Below, piece by piece: positions 10,270 to 21,413 of a stretch of 64,000 bases of DNA. The stretch is taken from positions 17,871,566-17,935,565 of the forward strand of contig CM051458.1 of the NCBI GenBank assembly GCA_028274465.1. Direction: 5' to 3'. The DNA is from Plantago ovata (Eukaryota > Streptophyta > Magnoliopsida > Lamiales > Plantaginaceae). The position numbers and the translations under genes were made by a program. The notes under the pieces are model-generated. The model was not told the DNA's origin. It worked only from the letters and a program-made list of their open reading frames with translations, and did not search any database. Position 1 is the stretch's first letter. Each line of letters begins with the position of its first letter.

Positions 10270-11670
10270 AAGTGATACTAGATGTTACCGAATGTGTGGC
10301 CTCGGTCGGTTGAGTATACCAGAATGGACATGTGAAAAAGACTAGTAATGCGGGTCATAATCCCCGTAATAGTCATTCCACATGTCAGGGAGAAGATCCT
10401 GGGACTGCTGTAGGGTCTCCTGCTGCCGGTCCAAGAGAATCTGCTGCTACAATATGAGCTGCCTATCGTTCCGGCGATGCTCCTCTGCGAGCTCCCAATC
10501 ACTGTTGCGCTGGGCAACATATCCATCAAGTGTATGTTGCAAACCTTGTGCAGTGGTGGTCAGGTTTGCAACATTGGCATTGAACCCACGGAATCTGTCA
10601 TCGAGGTAGGTCCTGAGCTCAGAAAAATCAAACCCACGGGAACCACGTGTGGCTCGAGGTGGCTGTTGTGCCCACTAGGAGCGGCGGTGTCTGGAATAGG
10701 GTCCGGAATACGGTCCCGATCATCTGTCTCCATGTCATCCTCATCAGTCGGTGAGGAAGGTGGTGAGTCATCGGCGGCGGCAGCTGAAGGTATGGTCTAT
10801 TGGAACCTATGATCCTGCTCAGTGATAGATGTTGGAGTCAAGGTCGAGATGACTGAGCCGGTCTCGTTGATACCCTCTACCCAGTGGTATCTGCAGTAGG
10901 CGGTGATCAGGCAGGGAAAGACAAAGGGCTTCCTCTTTTTTTCCCAATGCCTCTCATACTCTTCGTAGATGATGTTGCCGATGTCTATGTTATGCCGACC
11001 CAAAAGACAGTAGATAAGCTCTGCATACCATGGCTGAATCGAAGTATCATTGGACCTAGGAATGAGATTGGCTATGATGAACTTCATAGCAGTCCGAGCC
11101 TCAAGGTTGAGGTCCCTTCTGTTCAGTCGCTCCGGTCTGTTGCCATATGGGTACACATAGTCCTGGTGGCAAATAACATGTGTAACGCTGTCGTCAATCA
11201 CCCGGCTGGCCCTCGAGTACCTATATGTATGTGCACTCCCGGTGAACTCCGGTTCCCCCAAATGGATGAAATCTGAAATCGTCTGCGGGGTCCATGGCAC
11301 TAGTGTGCCCCATACCGGGATACCCCCATGTCTCTGTGGTCTGTGTATCCTACGTAGAATTCTTGGAGGAGCGATACATCATACCCTTCGAAACGGTTAG
11401 AGGTGTACAATTTCCAGTTCCTTCTTCCCTCCAAGATGTAGAACATCCGGCACGCCGGTGTGTTAGCATGGCTTGCTGGGATTTGGATTTTTCGATCTTG
11501 CACTATGGAGTGGGGCTTAGCTGAGGCAGCTTCCTCCTCAAGGTCCAGCTTAATAGAGAGTGCCTGGAGCGATGGTTCATAGGCTCCACCAGCTCTGGAG
11601 CTCGAGGCTGCTCCCTTGCACTTCTTGCTCTTAAATGAGGCTGCTTTCTTCTTATCTCAAACCATGGTAC
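10270..11670 (-). pseudogene. Athila-type extra ORF (env-position, putative plant transposon protein)
   Basis: The minus-strand translation begins near 11670 with a Lys/Ser-rich stretch (KKKAASFKSKKCKGAASSS). It continues through FYILEGRRNWKLYTSNRFEG and then DFIHLGEPEFTGSAHTYRYS, MKFIIANLIPRSNDTSIQPW and LIYCLLGRHNIDIGNIIYEE, and ends in a low-complexity Asp/Glu/Gly tail. This pattern resembles the ORF that Athila elements carry outside gag-pol (ATHILA ORF-1 / plant transposon protein families). I assign it from remembered pattern, not a search. Function is unknown. I see no clear membrane segment to support an envelope role. The region is broken. Confidence 0.6.
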
Positions 11671-12442
11671 CTGAAACACAACAATTAGTACCTTGTACTC
11701 AACAAAACGATATGCTATGCAAATTCAAGTGTGTGCAAGCAAACGAGTGTCAACTTCGACCAACTCTACTACCTTACCCCATGTTCTAGTCTAGCTACCT
11801 ATGCTAAGAACAATCATGCAATCCATCACAATCATGTACTATATCATAATCAAAGCTCATGCTAGACAACGAATAACCTCAATTCATAAGGCATCATGCA
11901 TACCATAGTATCAAAAATCACCAAAAATCTCACAATCTAACCAATCAAGTGTTCACCCCAATAGTCTATAGTCATCATATCAAGTTGCTCGTATTTAAAT
12001 AGGCAAGAATGAATCAAAACAATGCAATCAAGACTTAGAAATCCTAATTGAGCAAAAGCCCCAATTCAATCATTCCAACGAAATTGATCATGCAATTGAT
12101 ACATAAATCATGTAATAGTCACCCAAACAAGTAACCCATACATCATATAAGCTTAACTGAAGCAAAAATCAAGAAACCCCCCATTTCGAAAATTAGGGTT
12201 CTTGAGGGGTTACCTCAGATCTGGAAATCGGATGAAGTATGAAGAAATTTGTTCGGATGAAGATGAAGAGCACGTAATGGACTTCGATTTAAGCTAAATA
12301 ACACAAAATTTGGTGGAGAATTGGAAGAATTATGGAAGAGCGAAGAATTTTGAATAATTTCGATTTTTGGGAGTAAAAGGGAGAAGAAGGATGAAGAATG
12401 AGGGAACAAAGGGGAGAAAACCGTTTTTGAGTTTTCTGGGTG
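11671..12442 (-). other. Non-coding spacer in element C
   Basis: AT-rich sequence between the extra ORF and the palindrome array. I see no supported gene, only compositional frames. Confidence 0.6.
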
Positions 12443-12746
12443 TGTGGGGCGGACCGCCCCGGGTGTGGGGCGGTGCGCCCCACAACTCCTAGAGAGCCAC
12501 GACTCTCTGGAGTTGGGGGGCGGAACACCCCCCATGTGGGGCGGTGCGCCCCGCAGCTCCAGAGAGTTGCGGCTTTCAGGAGTTGGGGGGCGGAACGCCC
12601 CCCATGTGGGGAGGTGCGCCCCGCAGCTCCAGAAAGCTACGACTTTTTGGAGCTGGGGTGCGGACTGCCCCGCAGCTCCAGAGAGCCGCTGGCTCTCTGG
12701 AAGTGGGCGGCGGACCGCCCCCCATGGGAGGCGGTGTGCCTCCCAC
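12443..12746. repeat. Internal array of GC-rich palindromic repeats
   Basis: About four to five degenerate units of 60-70 bases. Each pairs a palindrome of the type GGGGCGGTGCGCCCC with a stem-like AGAGAGCC...GACTCTCT / CTCCAG...CTGGAG segment. GC content is far above the flanks. The long frames on both strands here follow from the repeats and are not genes. The units share their core with the LTR palindromes and with 53174-53361 of element D. Confidence 0.8.
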
Positions 12747-13061
12747 TTACAGAAGCTGGGGGTCAAATTTTTTCGGCCCCTGTCACAAAATTTTCACTCC
12801 AAAACATTTTTCTCACTGAAACACTCGAAAAATTGCACTTAAACACATACAATAAGCACAAAACAATACACAAACCACAAAAATTTATAAAAAAATACAA
12901 GTGTCCGATGTATGTATGCAATGCAAGAAAGAAATAAAAACTTCGGGTTGCCTCCCGGAAAGCGCCATTGTTTAAAAAGTCTTTGACTCGACTTCTTCTC
13001 GCTCTTTAGTTCTTGTCCTTACGGGTACTAGACTTCCCCTTCATCGATCTCTTCCTCATAC
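12747..13061 (-). other. Spacer between the palindrome array and protease
   Basis: Contains on the minus strand the motif TTCCGGGAGGCAACCCG near 12943-12962, of the kind common downstream of coding regions in plant Gypsy elements. No reading frame is supported. Confidence 0.4.
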
Positions 13062-15165
13062 CTAGTACCTGAGAATGAGAGATAACATACGCAGCAGGAC
13101 CAAAAAGTTAATAGCATGAGAAACATTAAAGCGGGGACTAGGATCCGATATGGCTTCTAACACATGTTGCTTGCCATCCACCTCAATGGTGTAACTTCTC
13201 CTGTAGATGTCGATTACGGAGCATAATTTGGTTAAGAATGTTCGCCCCAAGAGAACAACATCATTAATCCCAGGCGTAGATGCCTGGCATCACAACGAAA
13301 TTGGTATAGACAGAAGCTTCACCAATCTTGACCAATACATTCTTCACAATGCCCTCTGGTCGTACAAAAGATCCATCCGCTAGTTGCACAATGGATTTGT
13401 GCTTCGTAAGCTCTCCTAGGTCACTCTTCTCAAACACATTCATGGGGAGCACATTAGAGTATGACCCCGTATCTAGTGTAGCCCGGACATCATCGAGACT
13501 ACCAACCCCGATCTTAACATCGAAGCTATCTGGAATTGGCTTAGGATCCTCTTGCTCCTCATCACTCACATCAAAACCAAGGCCCTTATCTTCCTCCTTA
13601 GCGAGTGGAGGCTCACCGTTTTCGCAACACTTGCACGCGGCAACTTTCTTAATAGTAATCTCCACAGGGAGATCTCCTACAAAAGTGATGGACATCGAAT
13701 TCTCAGTATTGCTAGGCAACTTCCCCTGCTCCCTACTCGCTCCTCGGTCTATTAGCTCTTGCATCTTTTGTTGAGCAAGCCTAGTACTTGCCTCCAATTG
13801 ATTGAGCCTACTCCTCGTCTTTTCCGAATCTTCCTCATACCTCTTCATAAACCCCTGAGTATTATCAACCATCTTTTGCAAAGTGTCCAACAGAGCAGCC
13901 GATTTGGACTTTGGTGCTTCGGTTCTAGGTGGAGGGTTCTCACAATGATCATTACCGTAGTTGAGATTACTACGGTCTTGGTTGGATCCATAGGTCTGGT
14001 TTTGAGGTGCATACCCTTGGTTGCTTCGGAACCCCTTCTTCCAATATCCACCTCGAGGATTCCTACCATCTTGCCCATAGTTAGCCTCGCCAAGTTCAGC
14101 AGCAAACACCTCTTCTTCTCCTGCTTCCACCCAATAAACCCCATCATTGGCCAAATCGGACCTACACATATGAGCCCCATGCCCATAGTTCTTGCACACC
14201 CTACAAACTTCATTGGAAAGAGGCTTCCCCATCGAGCTCTTAAGAGCCTGCCTCATCTCATGGGCGAAGTCATCAAACCTATCCCCACTCACACCGTTCA
14301 ACTGCACCTCGGGTTTCGTTAGAGATTCAACTACACGCCTCATGTTCATACCCCTTGGGTCCTTGAACTGAGATCCCTTCGCGAGCCTTTCAAAACACGC
14401 GCACACATCTTCAGCGGTTTCCTCCCAGATATTTCCTCGGCATTGGAAATCCACAACCTGTTGGCTCTCATATGCGAGCCCATTGTAGAAGTGTTGGACA
14501 AGGTCGGAGAGTTCCATCCCATGGTGTAGGCACTGGTTCATGAGGTCCTTGTACCTCTCGAGAGCAGTATAGATGGTCTCATCGTAGTCTTGCTTGAAAC
14601 CACTGATTTGCGCCTTCAACGCGGTAGTAAGAGTATGGGGAAAATACTTCTCCATAAAAGCTGAAAACACCTTAGCCCAGGTGTCAAGTGATCCGGCTTC
14701 CAGAGAACCTAACCATGCCTTTGCCTTATCTCCAAGACCCATAGCAAAGACCTTCATCCTCAGCTCATCATCCGTAATCCCAGCTCCAGGCCTTCGAAGA
14801 TTGTTGATGAAATCCTCAATATCATTCAAGTACCCCATAACATCCTCCTTAGCCAACCCATAGAACCTCGGGAGCTGCTGGAACATGTGATTCCTGATTT
14901 CTAAACCACAAGTTGCAGCAGAAAGAACAATAGCCGGACCTCTCAACCGTTCCTAGTTAGGTTGAACCAATGATTTCAAGAGTGGACGAGCCATCACAAA
15001 ACCTTCCCAAGAATTTGGTTGCTTAAAAATCTCCTGCAGAGAATCAGAGAAATCTTCCTCGACTACCTCAACTCTAGCACTCACTCGCTTCCTTTGATGA
15101 TATACCCTATCAATCTCCGCAATAGGCTCAACAAGAGGAATTCCACTAGACCTTGTGCTCCGCAT
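13062..15165 (-). pseudogene. Gag and protease region of Gypsy element C
   Basis: The minus-strand gag starts with MRSTRSSGIPLVEPIAEIDR. The core follows (QQLPRFYGLAKEDVMGYLND, MKVFAMGLGDKAKAWLGSLE, TWAKVFSAFMEKYFPHTLTT), then a CCHC knuckle (CRVCKNYGHGAHMC near 14160-14200), an Asn/Gly/Arg-rich linker and a coiled coil near 13750-13870. An aspartic protease follows near 13430-13520, with the active-site triad in ATLDTGSYSNVLP. Much of it is one frame of about 560 residues. Gag forms the particle and PR would process it. The region is slightly broken. The plus-strand frames here are shadows. Confidence 0.87.
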
Positions 15166-15278
15166 AAACTACCTGAAACGAATCAAGTGAGTATCAAAGG
15201 GAAACAAACTTAAACTACTAAATTCCGGAAATTGAATGATGAAAATAAACAAGCTAAAGAGTAAAAAGGAGTTATAGT

Positions 15279-15295
15279 CCCCGCCAGCGGCGCCA
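15279..15295 (-). other. Primer-binding site of element C, tRNA-Asp type
   Basis: The plus strand CCCCGCCAGCGGCGCCA is a slightly diverged copy of the tRNA-Asp 3' end seen intact at 1510-1526. It lies three bases from the 5' LTR. Confidence 0.7.
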
Positions 15296-15298
15296 ATT

Positions 15299-16289
15299 TG
15301 ATGAACGAGATTGTCAGACTCGAACAATCAAATAAATTTGTTTGAAAGCCAAAGGGCAACTCACAACTACACAAAACACGTAGTGCAGAGGTAAGATGAC
15401 CTCGAGTGTCGATCTCTAGAGACTAAACTAGCTTTAACTAAATAACTATATATAATTTCAGAAAACAAATTTATATTAACTCGACTTAACAATATATGGA
15501 GAAAGCTGGTGATAGTATGCTCGTTCAAAGCATCAAGTTCTAATTATGCATGAAAGTTCAACTCGTACTTCCTTAAAAGTAATTCGATTTACAAACACCA
15601 AAGACAGATTTGTAGACGTGTATTTTGAAAGTTTCCTATCTATACTAATACTTGGCTAAGGTTGTCAGTCTTAGTTCAAGCAATACTTGCAATTATATAT
15701 AATCTAATCGATGATCTTGAATTGTCCTAGTGTTTCTAACACTTTTCTACGAAGATATATGGCTTAGTCGGATCAAAGAACTGAATTAAGATAATTAAAC
15801 AAGTAAAAGACTCAGAAACTCAATCATGCATAATACGAACCCTAGATACGAATTTACTATCACCAACTAGATGCTTAGCTACTCATATGAATAACACAAT
15901 CAACAATCATAATTGAAGCAATAATGAATGAAAACATGTTTAATTGAAAGATAATTAGCAGAATTGTGAGACACAAGGTTACCACCAAAGGTTGTCATTT
16001 GCAACTCGATTTCGGCCCCTTGCACGGTTTTGAGCTCCGAAACTTCATCTCTTGGACTTGAAACTCGTCTCGGTACTCCTTGACACACCACGGGTGATCG
16101 TGTTGCACCAAAACATCATTGTTTCGCCATGAATTACTTCGAAAAACGCAATTTCCACCTAAAACCTGAAAAGAACAAAAGAAATGAAAACGTGACACTA
16201 TTCTAACAAAATGCACTAAAATGCATGCAAGAGGATAGCTAAATTGGTGAAAAAAGACTCGAATGATAGTGTAAAAAGCACTGTCATCA
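15299..16289 (-). repeat. 5' LTR of Gypsy element C
   Basis: Ends are TGATGACAGTG and CTCGTTCATCA on the minus strand, 991 bases. It pairs with 5462-6709 and abuts the target duplication AGCCC at 16290-16294. Confidence 0.9.
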
Positions 16290-16294
16290 AGCCC

Positions 16295-16794
16295 GCTGTT
16301 GCTACTTCAGTAACAAGATTTTAAAAGGAAAACAGGTTGCTGAAAAGCAAACTGTTAAGAAAAAGGATGTTGTAAAGCATTCCGCCAAACAAGTCGCTGA
16401 AAACCAATTTGTTAAGACTAAAGGCAAGATTACTAAAAGTAATCAGAAGACCTTTGCTGACAAACCTGAATCAAGTAAGGTTGCTGAGACAAAAGCTCAG
16501 CATTCTCCGAAAAGTGGACTTGGATTCAAAACGAAGCAAAGTCAACTCTTGCACAAGTATAAGCAAAGTCAGCAAAGATACTTCAAAGAGATGAACAAAG
16601 CTAAGCCTAAGAGTTCTGACAAAACTCAAAACGCTAGGACTAGAAGGAACCTTGCCAGAAAAGAACTTACTGAAAAGTATGTTCAGCAAAAGGGTCAACG
16701 AAGCAATACACCACATCAGAAAGTGGACTTGATTAGCAATGATCAAAAGTCTTTCGGTTCTAAGCCCTCTAGTTCCTCAGCAAGTAGAAAATAA
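16295..16794 (+). pseudogene. Lys-rich C-terminal gag segment of Copia-1
   Basis: Copia-1 resumes here after Gypsy C. A lysine- and glutamine-rich frame (GKQVAEKQTVKKKDVVKH, then SGLGFKTKQSQLLHKYKQSQ) lies between the coiled-coil gag and the protease. Such basic linkers are usual near the gag-pol border of Sireviruses. VAE/VAET words recur through it. Confidence 0.55.
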
Positions 16795-16883
16795 GTCAAA
16801 GTTGAAAAACTCAAGACTTGGGTTTCCACTGGACGCTTTCTTGAACATGTTAATGGACATCCAATATTGGATAATTAACTTGT

Positions 16884-19800
16884 TTGCTCTTGATTGTGCA
16901 TACTTCATCCACGGAGACAAACAATGCAATTTGGCACTTTGACAGTGGTTGTGGAAAGCACATGACGGGCAACAAGAAAAACCTTATTAACTATAGACGG
17001 TGGTCTAAAGGTCCAACAATAAGGTTTGCTGGTGGAGGCTTTGGTTCTACTAAAGGTTATGGTGACGTGAAGTTAGGATGCATTACCACTTCGGGAGTTC
17101 TTTATGCCAAAAATCTTAAGTTTAACCTTTTCAGCATGAGTCAATTCGCTGACAAAGGTTACTTCATCAAAATCAAAAGTGATGAATGCAAACTTATAGA
17201 CTTTGAGACAAAGAAGGTTATTATGGTTTCTAGAAGATCAGGAGGACTTTATACTGTAGATTGGTCTTCAGCAATCGTTGAAAAATGCCTTGTCTCAGAT
17301 CATGATTGTCTTGCTTAAAAAGCATGGTTATGGCATAAACGAACAAGTCACCTAAACTTCAAGACGCTGAATAAGCTGTCTAAAAAGGCACTTGTAGTTG
17401 GATTACCTAAGGTTACTTTTAAGAAGGATGGTGTTTGCAATGCATGTCAGCAAGGAAAGCAAACCAAATCTTCTTTCAAGAACAAGGCAGTACCGTCAAC
17501 TACAAAACCTTTACAACTCTTGCACATGGACTTGTTTGAATCTTCTTCAACAAGCTATGCTGGCAAGAAGTATGGTCTGGTGGTGGTAGATGACTATTCA
17601 AGATTCACTTGGGTAGTATTTATCAAACACAAGTCTGAAACAAGGACTGAAATACCTAACTTGCTGAACAAGCTTGAAGTCATGAAAAATGACAAGGTAA
17701 AAGTCATAAGAACAGACCATGGTACTGAGTTTGTAAACCAGTACATAACTGAGTATTGCACTTCAAAAGGCATACAACATCAGTTATTCTCAGTAAGGAC
17801 ACCTCAACAAAATGGTGTTGCTGAAAGGAAGAATTGTACCCTTAAGGAAGCATCTAGAACGATGGTTGCTGACACTGAAATAAGTGAAGCTTATTGGGTT
17901 GAAGCGATTAATACCGCCTGCTATACTCAAAATAGATGCTTGATAACTAAGGAATACAACAAAACTCCATATGAGTTATTTGTTGGAAGACCTCCTAACA
18001 TCACCCATCTAAGAGTATTTGGTTGCAAATGCTTTGTTCTTAACAATGGTAGAGATTACTTAAGAACATTTCAACCAAAGGCAGACGAAGCGATATTTCT
18101 TGGCTACTCCTTGCATAGTAAAGCCTATAGAATTTACAACAAAAAGACACAAAAGATCGAAGAATCAGTGCATGTTGTATTCTATGAAAAGTCACAAGGA
18201 GTCCCTGCTGAAGAAGAAATATCAGAATGTATGAAGAAGTTACTCATACACGAGCAAAGAACTGAATCTGATGCTAGGAATATCAAATCAATTGAACTAA
18301 ATGATGATTCTGACAATGACTCACCTCCCCCAAGTCATGACAAGATAAATATAGTTCATGATAAAGAATTTTCGGCAAAAGATGCAGTTGCTCTAGATGT
18401 TGCTGAAACTACGCAACCTCCTGTGTCTTCTGACGAGTTACCTCAAACCAGCAATGCTGAACAAGCAGTTGCTGATGAACCAATTTTAGCAGAGACACAA
18501 CAAGATACCAGTAGTACTGAACAAGTACATGTTGAAGAGTCACATGCTCAAACGCAAACTTATCCAGATCCAAAGAGCAGAAAACCTGTTAATAAATGGA
18601 TTAGAGATCATCCCTCTACGGATATGATTGGTGATATTGACAAACGCCAAGTGACTAGATCCAGAGTATCTACTAATCAAGAACTTGCTGAAGAAGCAAA
18701 CGTCATTGAAGTAGAAGCTTTGTTCTCTTTCTTTGTTTCAGAAATTGAACCCAAAACCATAGAAGAAGCTTTAAAGCATTCTGAATGGATCAAGGCAATG
18801 CAAGAAGAACTGGATCAATTTGAAAGGAACAAAGTCTGGAAACTTGTACCCCTTGCTGAAGGAAAGAAAGCGATTGGTACAAAGTGGATGTTCAGAAACA
18901 AGCTGAGTGAGTCTGGAGAAGTAACAAGGAACAAAGCACGTTTAGTTGCTCAAGGTTACTGCCAGACAGAAGGATTGGACTATGATGAGTCTTATGCACC
19001 AGTTCCAAGATTGGATGCAATTAGACTTTTCTTAGCCTTTGCTGCTCACAATGACTTCATTGTTTATCAAATGGATGTTAAAAGTGCATTCCTAAATGGT
19101 GAACTTGCTGAAGAAGTCTACTTAGAACAACCCCTGGCTTTGAACTTCCCTCAGAAAGCAAGATGGTATACAAGCTTCAGAAGTTGTATATGGTCTAAAG
19201 CAAGCACCAAGAGCTTGGTATGATACCTTAGCTAAGTTCTTGCTGGATAATGGTTTCAAGAAAGGTGAAGTTGACAAAACCTTATTTACTATGAACCATG
19301 ATGGTAAAATACTCGTAGTCCAGATTTATGTGGATGACATAATATTTGGATCTAAGGACAAGCAACTTTGTGATCATTTTGCCAAACTCATGACAAACAA
19401 GTTTGAAATGAGTTTTGATGGGTAAATTGAATTATTTCCTAGGATTGCAAGTCAAGCAACTCAAAGATGAAATATTCATAAATCAAGCAAAGTATGCAAA
19501 GGAAATGCTCATAAAGTTCAGGATCAAAGAGAAAGAAAAATCTGAAAAGATCCCCATGAGCGTTGGTACCAAATTGGGCTATACTAAACAAGTTAAAAGT
19601 GTTGATGAACACAAGTATAGGAAGCTTATTGGTTCCCTGTTGTATTTAACAGCATGTAGACCTGACATTCAGTTTGTTGTTTGTGTGTGTGCAAGATTCC
19701 AATCTGATCCAAGAGAATCACAGTACAAAAAGGCACTTAAGATACTGAAATATGTCAGCACTTAAGATACTGAAATATGTCAAAGGTACAATCAATGTTG

Positions 19801-20303
19801 GATTATGGTATCCAAAAGATTCTGGATTGGAATTGGTTGGTTATTCTGATGCTGATAATGGAGGATCAACTCTTGATAGAAAAAGTACTTCTGGAATTTG
19901 TCAGTTTCTAGGTACAAGATTAATATCATGGTTCAGCAAGAAGCAAACCTGTGTTGCCAATTCATCCACTGAATCTGAATACATTGCGGTTGGTTGTTGC
20001 ACAGCTCAAATCCTATGGATTCAGCAACAATTAAGAGATTATGGTATTTCTGCAAAGAAATGACCAATCTTTTGTGATAATACAAGTGCTATTGATATCA
20101 CGCAAAATCCTAAGTTCCACTCAAGGACAAAGCACATTGATATTAGACATCATTTCATTAGAGATCATGTGGAAAAAGGAGACATTGAGGTTGTAAAAGT
20201 AGGTACTGATGATCAACTTGCTGACATCTTTACCAAGCCCCTACCAGATAATAGGTTCGCAATGCTAAGGTATAATCTTGGGTTGATTGAACTACCTCAA
20301 TAA
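16884..20303 (+). pseudogene. Pol region of Copia-1: PR, INT, RT, RNase H
   Basis: The protease-like WHFDSGCGKHMTGNK is near 16940. GAG-pre-integrase follows with WLWHKRTSHLNF and the zinc pair CNACQQGK near 17440. The integrase core (17515-18200) has VVVDDYSRFTWV, RTDHGTEF and TPQQNGVAERKN, which carry the D, D and E catalytic positions. A long acidic linker precedes RT (18750-19430), with EWIKAMQEELDQFERN, GTKWMFRNK, ARLVAQGY, MDVKSAFLNG and the YVDD box in IYVDDIIFGSKD. RNase H (19750-20303) has VGYSDADNGG, DRKSTSG and SSTESEYIA and ends near DIFTKPL. The order and motifs are SIRE-type Copia. The region is broken in several places. Confidence 0.87.
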
Positions 20304-21291
20304 AAAGGAATACATTTGGTGGATTGCTGAAACAGGCATTCAGCAAGCCAATGATTGCTTAAAAGTATTCCTTGAAAAGTCTCTTTCCATTGACTTCTCT
20401 AAAAAGAGATGACCGTACACTATATGGTTGCTGAAACAGGCATTCAGCAAGTAATTCCTTCAAACTGGGTATTTGTTAGGAAACTTGATCATTTGCTGAG
20501 ACGGGTAATCAGTAAAGAAAAACATCAAAGATTGTTGAAAGTGGCATTCAGACAATCAAAGATACTGAAACAGGTGTTCAAGTATCAAAAGAAAGATCTG
20601 AGATAGGAACTCAGCAAAGAGCAAAAATACTTCTCAAATTTTACCTAAGGATATCTCAATATAAAAAGAATTTGCTGAGACGGAAACTCAGAAATGTCTT
20701 TTACCTTAAAAGAAATATGAGATATTTGATTAAGGGGGAATTTTCATCAAATACAAGGCTTGTTACTTGAAAAGGTAAGTGCTAAAGTCAGATTGAATAA
20801 AATCGCTGAAAAGATTCTTATTTACTTCAGCAAGCAATTAGCGTTGGACTAAAAGAGATCAAATCCCGTGAATCAAGGTAAAATCAATTTGTGACGTTAA
20901 TCATGGCAGAGATAAACTCGTTGTTAATCATGACATGAAATACAATCGTGGCCATTGATTTTAAAGCAGTTGTTGATCCAACGGTTGATATTACAAAAAG
21001 AAAGTATGCTTTGACTGTTTTATGTTAGTGGTCCATTACGCATTTAATGCAAAGGCTCCACTAACACAATGAATCTCTGTTTTACCCTTGCTGAGAACTC
21101 AAAACCATTGAGATTCTCACATAACATAGATACTATATAAATGAAGATTTAGAGAAAGACAAAATTCTTTAACTCACATTTCCTTTCTCTGCAAAGTTTT
21201 CTAGCCTGTGCTCTGAATTACTGTACCTCCGGTCAAAAAGAAAAATCTTTTTTTCGTACAACTCTCAAAACCTCAGACTACTATATAAGAG
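20304..21291 (+). repeat. Post-pol spacer of Copia-1 with imperfect inverted repeats and a polypurine run
   Basis: Between pol and the next ORF, about seven diverged copies of a unit that starts TTGCTGA and ends TCAGCAA, with 8-12 bases between, are spread over 20325-20695. A polypurine run ATTAAGGGGGAA lies at about 20729-20741. Sireviruses are known to carry repeated motifs and extra polypurine tracts in their non-coding regions. No gene is supported here: the 65-residue frame at 20409 lies over the repeats. Confidence 0.6.
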
Positions 21292-21413
21292 ATGGCTCCC
21301 AAAAGACAATCCTCCAAGACCTCAAAATCCTCAAAGGCAGACAGTGCTGGAAAAAGCACTGCTCCTACTCCGGTTGAAACTCCAGTAAAAAATACAGTGA
21401 AAATCGTGTTGTC

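Larger units (their letters stand above)
5462..16289 (-). mobile_element. Athila-like Gypsy element C (gag-PR plus extra ORF, no pol seen)
   Basis: The element lies inside Copia-1 gag and is flanked by an exact 5-base duplication AGCCC (5457-5461 and 16290-16294). On the minus strand the order is 5' LTR (15299-16289), tRNA-Asp-type primer site, gag with protease, GC-rich palindrome array (12443-12746), Athila-type extra ORF (10270-11670), poly-G tract, long 3' UTR (holding a Copia solo LTR) and 3' LTR (5462-6709). No RT, RNase H or integrase sequence is recognisable, so it looks non-autonomous. Eleven substitutions over the first ~435 LTR bases (about 2.5%) suggest roughly 1-2 million years. 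It is broken in a few places. Confidence 0.87.

Noticed and set aside
12443-12746. Possible CRISPR-like array
   Set aside because: The repeats are degenerate, contiguous and of variable length, with no unique spacers or cas genes, and the DNA is plant nuclear.
12215-12937. Several overlapping Pro/Gly/Arg-rich frames on both strands
   Set aside because: They follow from the GC-rich palindromic array. Frames in many phases on both strands signal composition, not genes.
13328-14322. Plus-strand frames opposite gag of element C
   Set aside because: The minus-strand gag and protease motifs are clear, so these are antisense shadows.
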